Assembly: GCA_007122985.1 (NCBI GenBank)
Contig: SKSM01000025.1
Coordinates: forward strand, 1 to 60,231
Source: Nitriliruptoraceae bacterium
Lineage (GTDB): Bacteria; Actinomycetota; Nitriliruptoria; Nitriliruptorales; Nitriliruptoraceae
Length of the DNA: 60,231 nucleotides
Direction of reading: 5' to 3'
The first letter of the stretch is position 1. Every line of letters starts with the position of its first letter. Shown piece by piece: positions 17,234-27,483 of the stretch. The position numbers and the translations under genes are program-made. The notes under the pieces are model-generated. The model saw nothing but the letters and a program-made list of their open reading frames with translations, had not been told where the DNA came from and ran no database searches.

Positions 17234-17276
17234 TGCACCTGCCCGTCCGACGCCACACCCACCGAGGTACGAAGCG

Positions 17277-18332
17277 ATGACCGAGCCGCTGCTGTCCATC
17301 GAAGGGCTCGTGACCCAGTTCGACACGCCTGACGGCACCGTGCGCGCAGTCGACGGCGTCTCCTACGACGTCTATCCCGGCGAGACGGTCGGCGTAGTCG
17401 GTGAGTCGGGGTCGGGCAAGTCGGTCACGGTGATGTCGGTCCTCGGGCTCATCCCCCAGCCGCCGGGCCGCATCGCGGAGGGCCGGGTCCTGCTCGAGGG
17501 CAACGACCTGCTCACGTTCTCGAATGCTCAGCTGCGGAAGGTCCGGGGCAAGGACATCGCCATGATCTTCCAGGATCCGATGACCTCACTCAATCCCGTG
17601 CTGACCGTCGGTTCGCAGATCGCGGAGGCGATCGAGACCCATGCCCCCGACCTCGAAGACGACGCCATCCGCAAGCGCGTGGTCGACCTGCTCGCGCTCG
17701 TGGACGTGCCCAACCCCGACGACCGCTTCGACCAGTACCCGCACGAGTACTCCGGCGGCATGCGTCAACGCGCGATGATCGCGATGGCCATCGCCAACGA
17801 GCCCAAGATCCTGATCGCCGACGAGCCGACGACCGCCCTGGACGTGACGATCCAGGCACAGGTACTCGAGGTCCTCAAGCGTGCGCAGGACGAGACCAAC
17901 GCCGGGACCATCCTCATCACCCACGACCTCGGCGTCATCGCCGAGATGGCCGACCGGGTGGTGGTGATGTACGGCGGACGGGTTGTGGAGACCGGCACCG
18001 TGGAGGAGATCTTCCACTCCCCCAGGCACCCCTACACCCTCGGCCTGCTCTCGAGCCTGCCGCGACCGGATACCGACCTCGAACGACTCGAGCCGATCCC
18101 AGGGCAGCCGCCGAGCCTGATCACGCTGCCGAGCGGCTGCGCCTTCCACCCGCGATGTCGGCTGGGCAACAACCGGGAGCGCTGCCAGTTCGAGACGCCG
18201 GAGTTGATCGAACTCGGTGCAGGGCGACGCACCGCCTGCCACTTCCACGACGAGATGGACGAGCAGGTCCGACTCATCGAGCAGGCCACCGGCGCCCAGA
18301 TCGAGATCGAGACGGAGGCTGACGACACATGA
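17277..18332 (+). CDS. Peptide ABC transporter ATP-binding protein, DppD-like
   Basis: 351 residues. Walker A is GESGSGKS, the signature is YSGGMRQR, Walker B is [12 protein letters not shown] and the H-loop follows in [15 protein letters not shown]. The C-terminal oligopeptide/dipeptide extension contains [16 protein letters not shown], whose cysteines in relatives bind a [4Fe-4S] cluster. ATG 17277 is chosen because the longer frame covers only the intergenic stretch. It ends ATGA-overlapping the second ATPase, so the two ATPases are likely made in equal amounts as a heterodimer. Confidence 0.93.
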   Translation: MTEPLLSIEGLVTQFDTPDGTVRAVDGVSYDVYPGETVGVVGESGSGKSVTVMSVLGLIPQPPGRIAEGRVLLEGNDLLTFSNAQLRKVRGKDIAMIFQDPMTSLNPVLTVGSQIAEAIETHAPDLEDDAIRKRVVDLLALVDVPNPDDRFDQYPHEYSGGMRQRAMIAMAIANEPKILIADEPTTALDVTIQAQVLEVLKRAQDETNAGTILITHDLGVIAEMADRVVVMYGGRVVETGTVEEIFHSPRHPYTLGLLSSLPRPDTDLERLEPIPGQPPSLITLPSGCAFHPRCRLGNNRERCQFETPELIELGAGRRTACHFHDEMDEQVRLIEQATGAQIEIETEADDT

Positions 18333-19384
18333 GCGCCGACGCCACGACCGACACCTCCGAGCTCCCACCGCTGCACGAGCGATCGCCGCTCGGCACGGAG
18401 ATCCTGCGCGTCGACGGCCTGACCAAGCACTTCCCCCTGCGCGGCGGCCTGCTCAACCGCACCTTCGCCCACGTCCAGGCCGTCGACGACATCAGTTTCG
18501 ACGTCAAGGCCGGAGAGACCGTCGGGCTGGTCGGGGAGTCGGGCTGCGGCAAGTCGACCACCGGTCGCTGCATCGTGCGACTCCTCGATCCGACCCACGG
18601 CCACGTCTACTTCAAGGGCCGTGACCTCGCGCAGCGGACCAAGCGCCAGATGCGTCAGGTGCGCCGAGAGATCCAGATCGTCTTCCAGGACCCGTACGCG
18701 AGCCTGAATCCCCGGATCAACGTCCACGAGATCATCGCCGAGCCGCTGCGTATCTACGGCCGATACCGGGGCGAGCACGACGGCAGCAAGCGAGTACGTG
18801 AGCTCATGGAGCTCGTCGGGCTGAACCCTGAGCACCACAACCGCTTCCCTCACGAGTTCAGCGGCGGCCAGCGCCAGCGCATCGGCATCGCGCGGGCACT
18901 GGCGCTCGACCCACAGCTGCTGGTCCTCGACGAACCGGTCAGTGCGCTGGACGTGTCGATCCAGGCCCAGGTCATCAACCTGCTCGAGGACCTGCAGGAC
19001 CAGCTGGGCCTCGCCTACCTGTTCATCGCCCACGACCTGTCGGTCGTCCGCCACCTGTCGGATCGCGTGGCCGTGATGTACCTCGGCCACATGGTCGAGT
19101 TCGGGACCACCAACGAGATCTTCAACAACCCCACCCATCCCTACACCCAGGCCCTGCTCTCGGCGGCCCCGATCTCCGATCCGCGCCATCGCGGCCAGCG
19201 CGACCGCATCGTGCTCGAAGGCGACATCCCGAGCCCGTCCAATCCACCGTCCGGCTGCCGCTTCCGCACCCGCTGCTGGAAAGCCGAGGACATCTGCGCC
19301 GAGGAGAAGCCGCCGCTCGCTGACGTTCACGGCCACGGCCACCCCAGCGCCTGCCACTTCGCAGCGCCGCGCAAGGTCCTCTGA
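18329..19384 (+). CDS. Peptide ABC transporter ATP-binding protein, DppF-like
   Basis: 351 residues. Walker A is GESGCGKST, the signature [15 protein letters not shown], Walker [13 protein letters not shown] and the H-loop FIAHDLSVV. The C-terminal extension [14 protein letters not shown] gives the cysteine cluster of DppF/OppF proteins. Its ATG overlaps the previous stop. It is the last gene of the importer operon: the stop is followed at once by a hairpin shared with the convergent tpiA. Confidence 0.93.
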   Translation: MSADATTDTSELPPLHERSPLGTEILRVDGLTKHFPLRGGLLNRTFAHVQAVDDISFDVKAGETVGLVGESGCGKSTTGRCIVRLLDPTHGHVYFKGRDLAQRTKRQMRQVRREIQIVFQDPYASLNPRINVHEIIAEPLRIYGRYRGEHDGSKRVRELMELVGLNPEHHNRFPHEFSGGQRQRIGIARALALDPQLLVLDEPVSALDVSIQAQVINLLEDLQDQLGLAYLFIAHDLSVVRHLSDRVAVMYLGHMVEFGTTNEIFNNPTHPYTQALLSAAPISDPRHRGQRDRIVLEGDIPSPSNPPSGCRFRTRCWKAEDICAEEKPPLADVHGHGHPSACHFAAPRKVL

Positions 19385-19401
19385 CCCGGCGCAGGCCGGG
19401 T
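19384..19401. terminator. Shared hairpin between dppF-like gene and tpiA
   Basis: A perfect 7-bp stem acccggc/gccgggt with a 4-nt loop begins at the last base of the dppF-like stop codon and lies 18 bp from the end of convergent tpiA. It could serve both strands. Confidence 0.65.
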
Positions 19402-19418
19402 GTGCCCCCCCCAGCGCG

Positions 19419-20201
19419 TCAACCGCGCTCGCGGCGATGTGCGACGATCAGCGCGAAGTCCTCGGACGACAGGCTGGCACCGCCGACCAGGACGCCGTCG
19501 ACGTCCGGTTCGGCCATCAGCGCCCGGATGTTGCCGGGCTTGACGCTGCCGCCGTACTGGATCCGCAGCTGGTCGGCCGTCGGCTGTCCGAGCAGGGAGC
19601 CGAGCTCGGACCGAACAGCCGCGCACATCTGCTGCGCATCGTCCGGGGTCGCGGTCTTGCCGGTCCCGATCGCCCAGACCGGCTCGTAGGCGACGACCAG
19701 GTCATGTGGATCCGAGACCGTCACCCCTGCGAGGCTGCCGCGCAGCTGCTCGGTGACCACGTCCTCGGCACGGCCGGCCTCGCGCTGCTCGAGGGATTCG
19801 CCCACACACAGGATCGGCCGCAGGCCGTGCGAACGGATCGCCTGCACCTTGGCGTTGACCACCTCGTCGGTCTCGCCGAACATCGCCCGCCGTTCCGAAT
19901 GGCCGGCCAGGACGTACTCGACGTCCAGTCGCTCGAGCATCGGCACCGAGATCTCCCCGGTGAAGGCGCCCTCGTCCTCGTGGTGGCAGGTCTGCGCCCC
20001 CAGCTTCATCGGCAGACCGTCCGACTGGATCAGGGTCTGGATCGACCGCAGGGCGATGAACGGGGGACACAGCACCACCTCCTGACCCGCGTAGTCGTCA
20101 CCCTCGAGGTGGTAGGCCAGCTTCTGCACCAGCTGGATCGCCTCCAGATGGTCGCGGTGCATCTTCCAGTTCCCGGCGATGATCGGGAGTCGGTCGGCCA
20201 C
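19419..20201 (-). CDS. tpiA: Triosephosphate isomerase
   Basis: The 260-residue enzyme interconverts dihydroxyacetone phosphate and glyceraldehyde-3-phosphate. Catalytic residues are all visible: N11 and K13 in GNWKM, H101 in LAGHSERR, E173 in AYEPVWAIGTGKTA, and the phosphate-binding QYGGSVK and VGGASL. Length is normal. The GTG at 20201 is preceded by GGGGGAG. It closes the gap-pgk-tpiA cluster, 42 bp after pgk. Confidence 0.97.
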   Translation of the reverse strand: MADRLPIIAGNWKMHRDHLEAIQLVQKLAYHLEGDDYAGQEVVLCPPFIALRSIQTLIQSDGLPMKLGAQTCHHEDEGAFTGEISVPMLERLDVEYVLAGHSERRAMFGETDEVVNAKVQAIRSHGLRPILCVGESLEQREAGRAEDVVTEQLRGSLAGVTVSDPHDLVVAYEPVWAIGTGKTATPDDAQQMCAAVRSELGSLLGQPTADQLRIQYGGSVKPGNIRALMAEPDVDGVLVGGASLSSEDFALIVAHRRERG

Positions 20202-20243
20202 GGGTCTCCCCCTCAGGGTCTGCGACAGGTGCGGTCGGCGCCC

Positions 20244-21437
20244 TCAGCGACGCAGGCTGACGACGCCGGGCAGTTGCTTGCCTTCGAGCAGCTCGAGCGA
20301 CGCCCCGCCGCCGGTCGACACGTGATCGACCGAATCGTCCAGCCCGAACTCACGCACGGCCGCCGCCGAGTCGCCACCACCCACGACTGTGAAGCCCGGC
20401 GAGGTGGCGATCGCCTCCGCGACGCGGCGGGTTCCGGCGGCGAAGGCCTCCCACTCGAACACGCCCATCGGTCCATTCCACAGCACACTACCGGCTGTGG
20501 CGATCACGTCGGCGTACGCGGCAGCGGTCTGCGGACCGATGTCGAGCCCCATCTGGTCGTCCGGCACCTCGCCGATCGGCACCGTCGTCGCAGCCGCGGA
20601 CTGCGAGAACTCCGCAGCGACGACGACGTCAGTCGGCAACAGCACCTGGATGCCCCGTTCGCGCGCCGCTGCGACCAGTTCGCGCACGCCGTCCACCTGC
20701 TCCGACTCGTACCGCGAGCTGCCGACCGAGACACCCTGGCCGACCAGGAAGGTGTAGGCCATGGCACCTCCGACGGCCAGCACATCGACGCGCTCGAGCA
20801 GATTCTCCAGCACCGGCAGCTTGTCCGACACCTTGGCTCCGCCGAGCACGGCGACGTACGGCCGTGCAGGGTCGGTCAGCAGGCCGCCGAGCACGTCGAG
20901 CTCACGCTCGAGAAGCAACCCTGCGTATCCGGGGAGTCGGGCCGGCAGTCCGGTCACCGAAGCGTGCGCACGGTGGGACGCACCGAACGCGTCATCGACG
21001 TAGACGTCGGCGAGGCTCGCCAGGGCGTCGGCGAAGGCGTCGTCGTTCGCGGTCTCGCCCGGATCCCAGCGCAGATTCTCGAGCAGCAGCACCTGGCCCG
21101 GCTCGAGCGCCTCTGCCTTGGTCCGGGCATCGTCGCCCACGACGTCGGTGGCGATCAGCACATCGGTGCCGAGCAGCTGCGTCAGCCGCTCACCCACCGG
21201 CGTCATCGACGACGCGGGGTCGGGGGTCCCCTTGGGTCGACCGAGGTGCGAGGCGACGACCACTGCTGCCCCCTGGTCCAGCAGCGCCCGGATGGTGGGC
21301 ACCGAAGAACGCACCCGTAGGTCGTCGACGATCACCCCGTCGCGCAGGGGCACGTTGAGGTCGGCGCGAACGAACACCCGCCGCCCCGACGCATCGAGGT
21401 CGGCGAGCGTCGCGACACCCTCGAGGAGTTCGTTCAC
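20244..21437 (-). CDS. pgk: Phosphoglycerate kinase
   Basis: The 397-residue enzyme transfers phosphate from 1,3-bisphosphoglycerate to ADP. It shows RADLNVPL and HLGRPKG in the N-domain, LGGAKVSDK and [10 protein letters not shown] in the hinge and nucleotide domain, [11 protein letters not shown] and GGGDSAAAV near the end. Length and order are normal. GTG 21437 overlaps the gap stop as GTGA, so it is translated by coupling. A much longer in-frame reading exists upstream but is the antisense-free shadow of gap. Confidence 0.97.
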   Translation of the reverse strand: MNELLEGVATLADLDASGRRVFVRADLNVPLRDGVIVDDLRVRSSVPTIRALLDQGAAVVVASHLGRPKGTPDPASSMTPVGERLTQLLGTDVLIATDVVGDDARTKAEALEPGQVLLLENLRWDPGETANDDAFADALASLADVYVDDAFGASHRAHASVTGLPARLPGYAGLLLERELDVLGGLLTDPARPYVAVLGGAKVSDKLPVLENLLERVDVLAVGGAMAYTFLVGQGVSVGSSRYESEQVDGVRELVAAARERGIQVLLPTDVVVAAEFSQSAAATTVPIGEVPDDQMGLDIGPQTAAAYADVIATAGSVLWNGPMGVFEWEAFAAGTRRVAEAIATSPGFTVVGGGDSAAAVREFGLDDSVDHVSTGGGASLELLEGKQLPGVVSLRR

Positions 21438-22438
21438 AGCTTGGCCCCCACGAAGTGGGTGAAGTCGGCGAGCCGGGTCGAGTAGCCCCACTCGTTGTCG
21501 TACCACCCGAGGACCTTGACCAACGTCCCGGTGGCCATCGTCGCCTTCGAGTCGAAGATGCACGAGTGCGGGTTGCCGATGATGTCGACCGAGACGATCG
21601 GGTCCTCGGTGTACTCGAGGATCCCCCGCAAGGGCCCCTCGGCCGCTTCCTTCAGTGCCGCGTTGACCTCGTCCCGGTCGACCTCGCGCTCGAGCACCAG
21701 CGACAGGTCGGTCACGGAACCGGATGCCACCGGCACGCGCATCGCCATGCCATCGAGCCTGCCCTCGAGCTCCGGCAGGGCGAGCGCAGCTGCCTTGGCC
21801 GCACCCGTCGAGGTGGGCACGATCGACAGAGCGGCCGCTCGCGCACGGCGCGGATCCTTGTGCGGCGCGTCGTGGATGTTCTGGTCGCCCGTGTAGGCGT
21901 GGATGGTGGTCATCAGCCCCTGGCTGATACCGAAGCGCTCGTGGATCACCTTTGCCATCGGCACCACGGAGTTGGTCGTGCACGATGCCATGGAGATCAC
22001 GTGGTGGGCAGCCGGATCGTAGGAGTCCTCGTTGGCGCCCATCACGATCGTGACGTCCTCGCCCTTGGCGGGCGCCGAGATGATCACCTTCTTCGCGCCG
22101 GCGTCGAGGTGCTTGGCAGCGGCATCGCGCTGGGTGAACAGTCCGGTCGATTCGACGACGACGTCGACACCCAGGTCCGACCACGGCAGCGCGGCGGGGT
22201 CGCGTTCGGAGAGCACCTTGATCGTGCGACCGTCCACCACCAGGTCCTCACCCGAGACCTCGATGGTCCCGGGAAACCGCCCGTGCACGCTGTCGTACTT
22301 CAAGAGCAACGCAAGCGATTCGGTGTCGGTCAAGTCGTTGACGGCGAGGAACTCGATGTCGATGTCGTTGGCGATCGCGGAACGGAGCAGGTTGCGGCCG
22401 ATGCGACCGAAGCCGTTGATGGCGGCGCGGACTGTCAT
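21434..22438 (-). CDS. gap: Glyceraldehyde-3-phosphate dehydrogenase, type I
   Basis: The 334-residue enzyme oxidises glyceraldehyde-3-phosphate with NAD(P). The Rossmann motif [10 protein letters not shown] lies at residues 7-16, the catalytic Cys153 is in SMASCTTN, the partner His is in TIHAYTGDQ, and the C-terminus has [12 protein letters not shown] 22438 has AGGAG 8 nt upstream. It is the first gene of gap-pgk-tpiA, 170 bp after whiA on the same strand, with a hairpin between. Residue 33 (VND) fits NAD preference, though this is weak evidence. Confidence 0.97.
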   Translation of the reverse strand: MTVRAAINGFGRIGRNLLRSAIANDIDIEFLAVNDLTDTESLALLLKYDSVHGRFPGTIEVSGEDLVVDGRTIKVLSERDPAALPWSDLGVDVVVESTGLFTQRDAAAKHLDAGAKKVIISAPAKGEDVTIVMGANEDSYDPAAHHVISMASCTTNSVVPMAKVIHERFGISQGLMTTIHAYTGDQNIHDAPHKDPRRARAAALSIVPTSTGAAKAAALALPELEGRLDGMAMRVPVASGSVTDLSLVLEREVDRDEVNAALKEAAEGPLRGILEYTEDPIVSVDIIGNPHSCIFDSKATMATGTLVKVLGWYDNEWGYSTRLADFTHFVGAKL

Positions 22439-22476
22439 GGAATGACTCCTCATGGGAACGGCTGAGCTTGGTGAGA

Positions 22477-22498
22477 GCTGCGGACAGAGGGCCGCAGC
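22477..22498 (-). terminator. Hairpin between whiA and gap
   Basis: A 7-bp stem gctgcgg/ccgcagc with an 8-nt loop lies in the 170-bp whiA-gap spacer, about 40 bp before the gap start. It may separate the whiA transcript from glycolytic expression or act as a leader element. No U-tract. Confidence 0.45.
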
Positions 22499-22608
22499 GG
22501 GAGGGGCGGAAACTGGGCCTGCCGGGGTTCGGGCTCGGGACGAGCGGTGTCCCTGGAGCCGTGCGGCCCGCGCTCGAGAGCGACCCTACCACCGGGTTCA
22601 GTCGCCGG

Positions 22609-23574
22609 TCACGGGCCGCTGGCCCCACCTTCGACGGGGTCCTCCGACCCTGCCGCGAGCTGCTCGAGACGGCGCAGCCGACGATGAACCGCCGACTTGC
22701 CGACCGGCGGATCCACGAGCTCACCGAGCTCGGCCAGCGATGCCTCCGGGTTGGCCAGCCGGGCAAGTGCGACCGCGCGCAGCCCCTGGTCGAGGCCGCT
22801 CCAGCCAACGGCGCTGATCGCACGTTCGACCACCTCCACCTGCACGGCACTGGCCTCGATCGAACGCCGCAGGTTGGCGCCGTCGGCGTTGGCCAACCGG
22901 GTCGCGTCGCCGCGCAGCTGCCGCCGCAGCCGCTGATCGTCCCAGGTGAGGAACGCCTGGGACGCACCGACCGCGGCCAGGAGCTCACCGATGCGCTCTC
23001 CCGACTTGAGGACCACCCTCGGTCGTGTCTCGGCCGTCGCGTGCAGGTCGTGACCGAGCACCCGACCGGCGAGGTCGGCGAGCCCACGCGCCGTGGTAGG
23101 ACTGCTCGCGACGATCTCCATGTGCGGCGATCGGCCGGGCGACGACACCGAGCCGGCCGCCAGGATCGCGCCTCGCAGATAGGCGATCGCCGCCGGTCCT
23201 GCGAGGTTGGCTGGCAGCTCCTCGACGGGGCGACCGGCCGCATCGACGATGCCCAGGTCGCTCGCCACCTGTTGGGCACCTGCGCCCAGTCGCAGCTGGT
23301 AGCTCCGGGCGGTTCGCAGCCCCCCGGGCATCCGCACCGACAGCTCGGGCCGCAGGCCGAAGCGGTGCTGCATCAGGCTGTAGACCCGTCGGGCCACCGC
23401 CCCGGACCTGGTCTCGACGGTGAGCCCGACGCGCGGTGGCTCACCACCACGCAGGGTGAGCGTGCCGGCGAAGCGCACCAGTGCCGCCAGCTCGGCGCGA
23501 CCCACCGACCCCGCATCGGTCGGCTGCCGAGCAAGCTCCTGCCGGACCCGTTCGCTGAAGCGCTCGTCGCTCAT
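22609..23574 (-). CDS. whiA: Sporulation/cell-division regulator WhiA
   Basis: The 321-residue protein has an N-terminal homing-endonuclease-like part (AELAALVRFAGTLTL, YLRGAILAAGSVS) and a C-terminal helix-turn-helix (RLANPEASLAELGELVDPPV then GKSAVHRRLRRL), the WhiA layout. WhiA is a DNA-binding regulator in actinobacteria and affects cell division and envelope genes elsewhere. ATG 23574 overlaps the yvcK stop (ATGA). It ends the uvrC-rapZ-yvcK-whiA coupled set conserved across Gram-positive bacteria. Confidence 0.95.
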   Translation of the reverse strand: MSDERFSERVRQELARQPTDAGSVGRAELAALVRFAGTLTLRGGEPPRVGLTVETRSGAVARRVYSLMQHRFGLRPELSVRMPGGLRTARSYQLRLGAGAQQVASDLGIVDAAGRPVEELPANLAGPAAIAYLRGAILAAGSVSSPGRSPHMEIVASSPTTARGLADLAGRVLGHDLHATAETRPRVVLKSGERIGELLAAVGASQAFLTWDDQRLRRQLRGDATRLANADGANLRRSIEASAVQVEVVERAISAVGWSGLDQGLRAVALARLANPEASLAELGELVDPPVGKSAVHRRLRRLEQLAAGSEDPVEGGASGP

Positions 23575-24515
23575 CCGCTGTGCAGCACCTGTTCGAGCAC
23601 ACGCATCAGCGCCGTCGGATCGTGACCGTCGCTGCCGTCCAACAGGTCGGCTCGAACGACCGTGCCGACCGAATCGTCGATCCGGTCGTCGACGGTCAGC
23701 GGGGCGCCTGCCCCGGTCGGTGCCGGGCCGTCGTGCACGAGCAACACGTCCACCGCAAGGTCTGGCACGTGGCTGTTCAGGGCATCGAGGTGGGAGCTCA
23801 GGCCCATGCTCTCGGTCTCCCCCGGCTGCTCCCGTAGATTGGCGACGAGCACCACCGGCCCCTGGAGGGCCGAGACCGCACGGGCGATGTCGGGCACCAG
23901 CAGGTTCGGCAACAACGAGGTGTAGAGCGATCCGGGGCCGAGCACGACCATGTCCGCACAGCCGATCGCCTCGACCGCGTCGGGGTGCGCGGTCGGCCGG
24001 GCCGGCTCGAGCCATACGCGCTCGAGCCGAGGCGTGGTCGTCACCGTGGCCTGACCGGCGACTTCCCCCTGGGCGGTCATGGCGTGCAGCGTGACCGGCT
24101 CGAGCGTGCACGGCAGCACCCGCCCCGGGACGTCCAGCATCGTCGCCAGCTGGTCGAGCGCCGTCACCAGGTCGCCGCCCGCCAGCTCCTCCATGGCGAC
24201 CAGCATGAGATTGCCCAGGCTGTGCCCGGCCAGCTCTCCCCGCCTGAACCGGAAGCCCACGAGTCGAGCGAGCTGCTCGTTGCGGGCCATGGCGGTCAGG
24301 GCCATCCGAAGGTCTCCGGGCGGAAGAACGTCGAAGTCCCGCCGGAGGCGCCCAGACGACCCACCGTCGTCCGCGACGGTCACCACGGCGGTGACGTCGT
24401 CGACGACCCCGGGTAGCGCGCGCAGCGCGCGGGCAAGACCGTGGCCACCGCCGATGGCCACGGCCCGCCGAGCCGGTCCGGCGTCCCGTCCGCCCGGATC
24501 TGTCCGCGCGGTCAC
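23571..24515 (-). CDS. yvcK: YvcK/CofD-like gluconeogenesis factor
   Basis: The 314-residue protein of the YvcK/CofD family shows AIGGGHGLARALRAL near the start, TVADDGGSSGRLRRDF, the GHSLGNLML segment and GPGSLYTSLLPNLLV. In other bacteria YvcK binds UDP-sugars and adjusts cell-wall precursor supply during gluconeogenic growth; it is not an F420 enzyme. GTG 24515 overlaps the rapZ stop and its own stop overlaps whiA, so translation of all three is coupled. Confidence 0.93.
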   Translation of the reverse strand: MTARTDPGGRDAGPARRAVAIGGGHGLARALRALPGVVDDVTAVVTVADDGGSSGRLRRDFDVLPPGDLRMALTAMARNEQLARLVGFRFRRGELAGHSLGNLMLVAMEELAGGDLVTALDQLATMLDVPGRVLPCTLEPVTLHAMTAQGEVAGQATVTTTPRLERVWLEPARPTAHPDAVEAIGCADMVVLGPGSLYTSLLPNLLVPDIARAVSALQGPVVLVANLREQPGETESMGLSSHLDALNSHVPDLAVDVLLVHDGPAPTGAGAPLTVDDRIDDSVGTVVRADLLDGSDGHDPTALMRVLEQVLHSG

Positions 24516-25456
24516 CCTGAGTCCAGGTCGCGGTGGTCGACGTTGACCGGCAACTCGAAGCGGTCGGCCAGGAAGGCACCGACGTCGTCGCTGATGGCGA
24601 CCGACCGGTGCCGCCCTCCCGTGCAGCCGATCGCGATGGTCAGGTACCGCTTGCCCTCGGCGACGTAGCCGGGCACGACCACCTCGAGCAGCCGTTGGAC
24701 AGCATCGATGAACGGAGCGGTCGCGGACTGGTCGAACACGTAGTCACGGACCTGCGCGTCGCGGCCCGAGTACGGCCGCAACTCCTCCACCCAGTGGGGG
24801 TTGGGGAGGAACCGCACGTCGAACAGCAGATCGGCATCACGCGGTGAGCCGTGTTTGAAGCCGAACGACACCACCTCGACGCGCAACGGCACCGAATCGG
24901 CGTCGTCCATCAGCGCCAGCACCCGGTCACGCAGCTCGTGGACGTTGAGGTCCGAGGTATCGACGATCAGGTCCGCCGAGCCGCGCAACTCGGCCAGCTG
25001 CTGACGCTCCGCCCGGATGCCGGCCAGGACGCCGCTCTCCTGCGCAGCCGGATGTCGTCGGCGGGTCTCCTCGAAGCGGCGCACCAGGGCTTCGTCCGTC
25101 GCGTCGAGGAACAGCACCTTCACGTCCGCCTCGCTGCGGCGAAGCTCCCGGATCGTGTCGACCAACGCCGCGAAGAACTCCCGTCCGCGGACATCGGCGA
25201 CGACGGCCAGCTTGGCAACCGAGGAGCCCGGCCCGAACGCGAGCTCGGTCACCCGGTCGATCAATGTCGGCGGGAGGTTGTCGATGACGAACCAGCCGAG
25301 GTCCTCGAACACGTTGGACGCCGTCGATCGACCCGCTCCCGACAGCCCGGTGATGATCAGCACACGGGGCCGGTGGGCGTCGGGATCGCCCGACGACCCG
25401 GGCGGCTGCCCCGACCCCACGCCCGCGGGTCCGTCGTCGTGGGTCACACCGCTCAT
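24512..25456 (-). CDS. rapZ: RapZ/YvcJ-family nucleotide-binding protein
   Basis: 314 residues. The P-loop is GLSGAGRST (37-45), with Arg where Lys is usual, as in many actinobacterial members. DNLPP, VADVRGREF and RFEETRRRHP follow. The conserved C-terminal domain has FGFKHGSP, DVRFLPNPHW and IGCTGGRHRSV. RapZ in enterobacteria delivers small RNAs for glucosamine-6-phosphate control; in actinobacteria the role is less clear. The first ~28 residues are Gly/Pro-rich and disordered. Its ATG overlaps the uvrC stop (ATGA). Confidence 0.93.
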   Translation of the reverse strand: MSGVTHDDGPAGVGSGQPPGSSGDPDAHRPRVLIITGLSGAGRSTASNVFEDLGWFVIDNLPPTLIDRVTELAFGPGSSVAKLAVVADVRGREFFAALVDTIRELRRSEADVKVLFLDATDEALVRRFEETRRRHPAAQESGVLAGIRAERQQLAELRGSADLIVDTSDLNVHELRDRVLALMDDADSVPLRVEVVSFGFKHGSPRDADLLFDVRFLPNPHWVEELRPYSGRDAQVRDYVFDQSATAPFIDAVQRLLEVVVPGYVAEGKRYLTIAIGCTGGRHRSVAISDDVGAFLADRFELPVNVDHRDLDSG

Positions 25457-27405
25457 GTCGCCTCTCCAGCGGCCGGTCCCTCACCTCCGTCGGCAGCAGC
25501 CGTCCCGGCGAGGTGGTCCCGGATCGTCCGGGCAAGGGTAGGTGACACCCCGGACACCTCGGCGAGCTCGTCCACCGATGCGCGGCGGAGGGCGGCAACC
25601 GACCCGAAGCGCGTGAGCAGTGCCTGTCGGCGGCTCGGACCGATACCCGGAATCGCGTCCAGTGCCGACCCGCTGACACTGCGGCCACGGCGCTGCCGTT
25701 GGTAGCTCACGGCGAAGCGGTGCGCCTCGTCGCGCACCCGTTGAAGGAGGAACAGCGACTCACTGCCGCGTGGCAGTACCACCGGTCGCCGCTCTCCCGG
25801 CCGCCACAGCTCCTCGAACCGCTTGGCGAGCCCGACGAACTCCACGCCGTCGGTCGGCAGGTCCGCGACCCCCTCGAGTGCGGCATTGAGCTGCCCCATC
25901 CCCCCGTCGATCACGACCAGGTTGGGTGGATAGGAGAACCGGCGTGCCTCCCCATCTGCATCAACGACCGGCTGCGCCCGTTCCTCGACGAGCCGGGTGA
26001 ACCGTCGGCGCAGCACCTCGCGCATCGCGGCGAAGTCGTCGTTGCCGTCCACCGACAGCTTGAAGCGGCGATAGTCGCGCTTCTTCGGCAACCCGTCCTC
26101 GAAGACGACCATCGAACCGACGACCTCGCTGCCGCCCAGATGCGAGATGTCGTAGCACTCGATGCGCAGCGGCGCCTCGTCGAGTCCCAGTGCCTCCTGG
26201 AGCTCCTTGAGGGCCCGGGTCCGGCTGTCGAAGTCACTGGCCCGCTTCAGTCGGGTGCGTTGGAACGCCTCACGCGCGTTCTCCTCGACAGTGTCGAGGA
26301 ACCGCCGCTTGTCCCCCCGCTGCGGGACCACGAAGCGCACCTTGTCGATCGGACGTCCCCGCTGCCCGGCCTGTGTCCGTCGACGTTGCTCGGCCAGCAG
26401 CCGGGACAGCGCCTCGGCGTCGTCCGGCAGCTGCGGAACCAGGATCTGCGGGGGAACGTCGTCCTCGCGCTCGGCGTAGAGCTGCAGGACGAACGAGGAC
26501 AGCAACTGGTCGGTCGACAGCGGCTCGACCTTGTCGACCGACCACCCTTTGCGCCCGACCAACCGCCCCCGGCGCACGAAGAACGCCTGGACGGCGGCCT
26601 CGAGGTCGTCCTCGTGCACAGCGATCGCGTCCAGATCCTCCGCCCGTTCGGTGACCACCTGCTGCTTCTCGAGGGCGCGCTGCGCGGCGACCAGCTGGTC
26701 ACGCAGTCGGGCGGCGGCCTCGAAGTTCAGCTCCTCGGACGCCGCGTGCATGTCCGCCTCCAGGCGCGACAGCACGGGCTTGGTCTCCCCCTCGAGGAAC
26801 GCCCCGAGCCGATCGACGAGCGCACGGTGGTCCTCGACGCTGATCTCACCCGTGCACGGCGCCGCACAGCGGTCGATGTGGTGCAGCAGGCAGGGCCGAC
26901 CGGACCGCGCGGCGCGCTCGTACACGCCGGCCGAGCACGTGCGCACGGGAAAGACGCGCAGGAGCAGGTCGAGGGTCTCACGGATCGCGTAGGCGTGTGC
27001 GTAGGGGCCGTACCGCCGATCACCCTTGGCGACCGCACCACGTGCCACCCGGGCACGCGGCACCTCCTGGGAGGTGGTCAGCACCAGGTAGGGGTAGGAC
27101 TTGTCGTCGCGGTAGCGGACGTTGTAGCGCGGCCGGTGCCGCTGGATCAGGGTGTACTCGAGGTGCAGCGCCTCCACCTCGGAGTCGACGACGATCCACT
27201 CGACCGAGCGGGCCGCCTCGAGCATCGCGCGGGTCCGGGTCGCGATGCCCGACCATGCCTGGAAGTAGCTGGCCAACCGCGACCGCAGGGACTTGGCCTT
27301 GCCGACGTAGATGACCCGGCCGTCGCCGTCACGGAACAGGTAGCACCCCGGGACGTCCGGGACCGAGCCCGGGTCGGGACGGAAGGCGAGCGCGGGGTTG
27401 TCCAT
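25453..27405 (-). CDS. uvrC: Excinuclease ABC subunit C
   Basis: 650 residues in standard order: GIY-YIG nuclease (CYLFRDGDGRVIYVGKAKSL, residues ~20-60), a CxxC-like cysteine set in PCLLHHIDRCAAPC, UVR helix (MHAASEELNFEAAARLRDQL) near 210-230, RNase-H-like nuclease (IECYDISHLGG, VVIDGGMGQL, DEAHRFAV) and two helix-hairpin-helix motifs (IPGIGPSRRQALL, VSGVSPTLARTI). UvrC makes both cuts around a lesion. ATG 27405 (or GTG 27408) has no strong ribosome site. The in-frame sequence upstream is antisense to mscS and excluded. Confidence 0.97.
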   Translation of the reverse strand: MDNPALAFRPDPGSVPDVPGCYLFRDGDGRVIYVGKAKSLRSRLASYFQAWSGIATRTRAMLEAARSVEWIVVDSEVEALHLEYTLIQRHRPRYNVRYRDDKSYPYLVLTTSQEVPRARVARGAVAKGDRRYGPYAHAYAIRETLDLLLRVFPVRTCSAGVYERAARSGRPCLLHHIDRCAAPCTGEISVEDHRALVDRLGAFLEGETKPVLSRLEADMHAASEELNFEAAARLRDQLVAAQRALEKQQVVTERAEDLDAIAVHEDDLEAAVQAFFVRRGRLVGRKGWSVDKVEPLSTDQLLSSFVLQLYAEREDDVPPQILVPQLPDDAEALSRLLAEQRRRTQAGQRGRPIDKVRFVVPQRGDKRRFLDTVEENAREAFQRTRLKRASDFDSRTRALKELQEALGLDEAPLRIECYDISHLGGSEVVGSMVVFEDGLPKKRDYRRFKLSVDGNDDFAAMREVLRRRFTRLVEERAQPVVDADGEARRFSYPPNLVVIDGGMGQLNAALEGVADLPTDGVEFVGLAKRFEELWRPGERRPVVLPRGSESLFLLQRVRDEAHRFAVSYQRQRRGRSVSGSALDAIPGIGPSRRQALLTRFGSVAALRRASVDELAEVSGVSPTLARTIRDHLAGTAAADGGEGPAAGEAT

Positions 27406-27483
27406 CACCGACGAGCGTAACGGCTGCTCACGACCCCTAAGCTGGACACCGACACAGGCCCGACGCACGGCAGGAGGCGGCGC

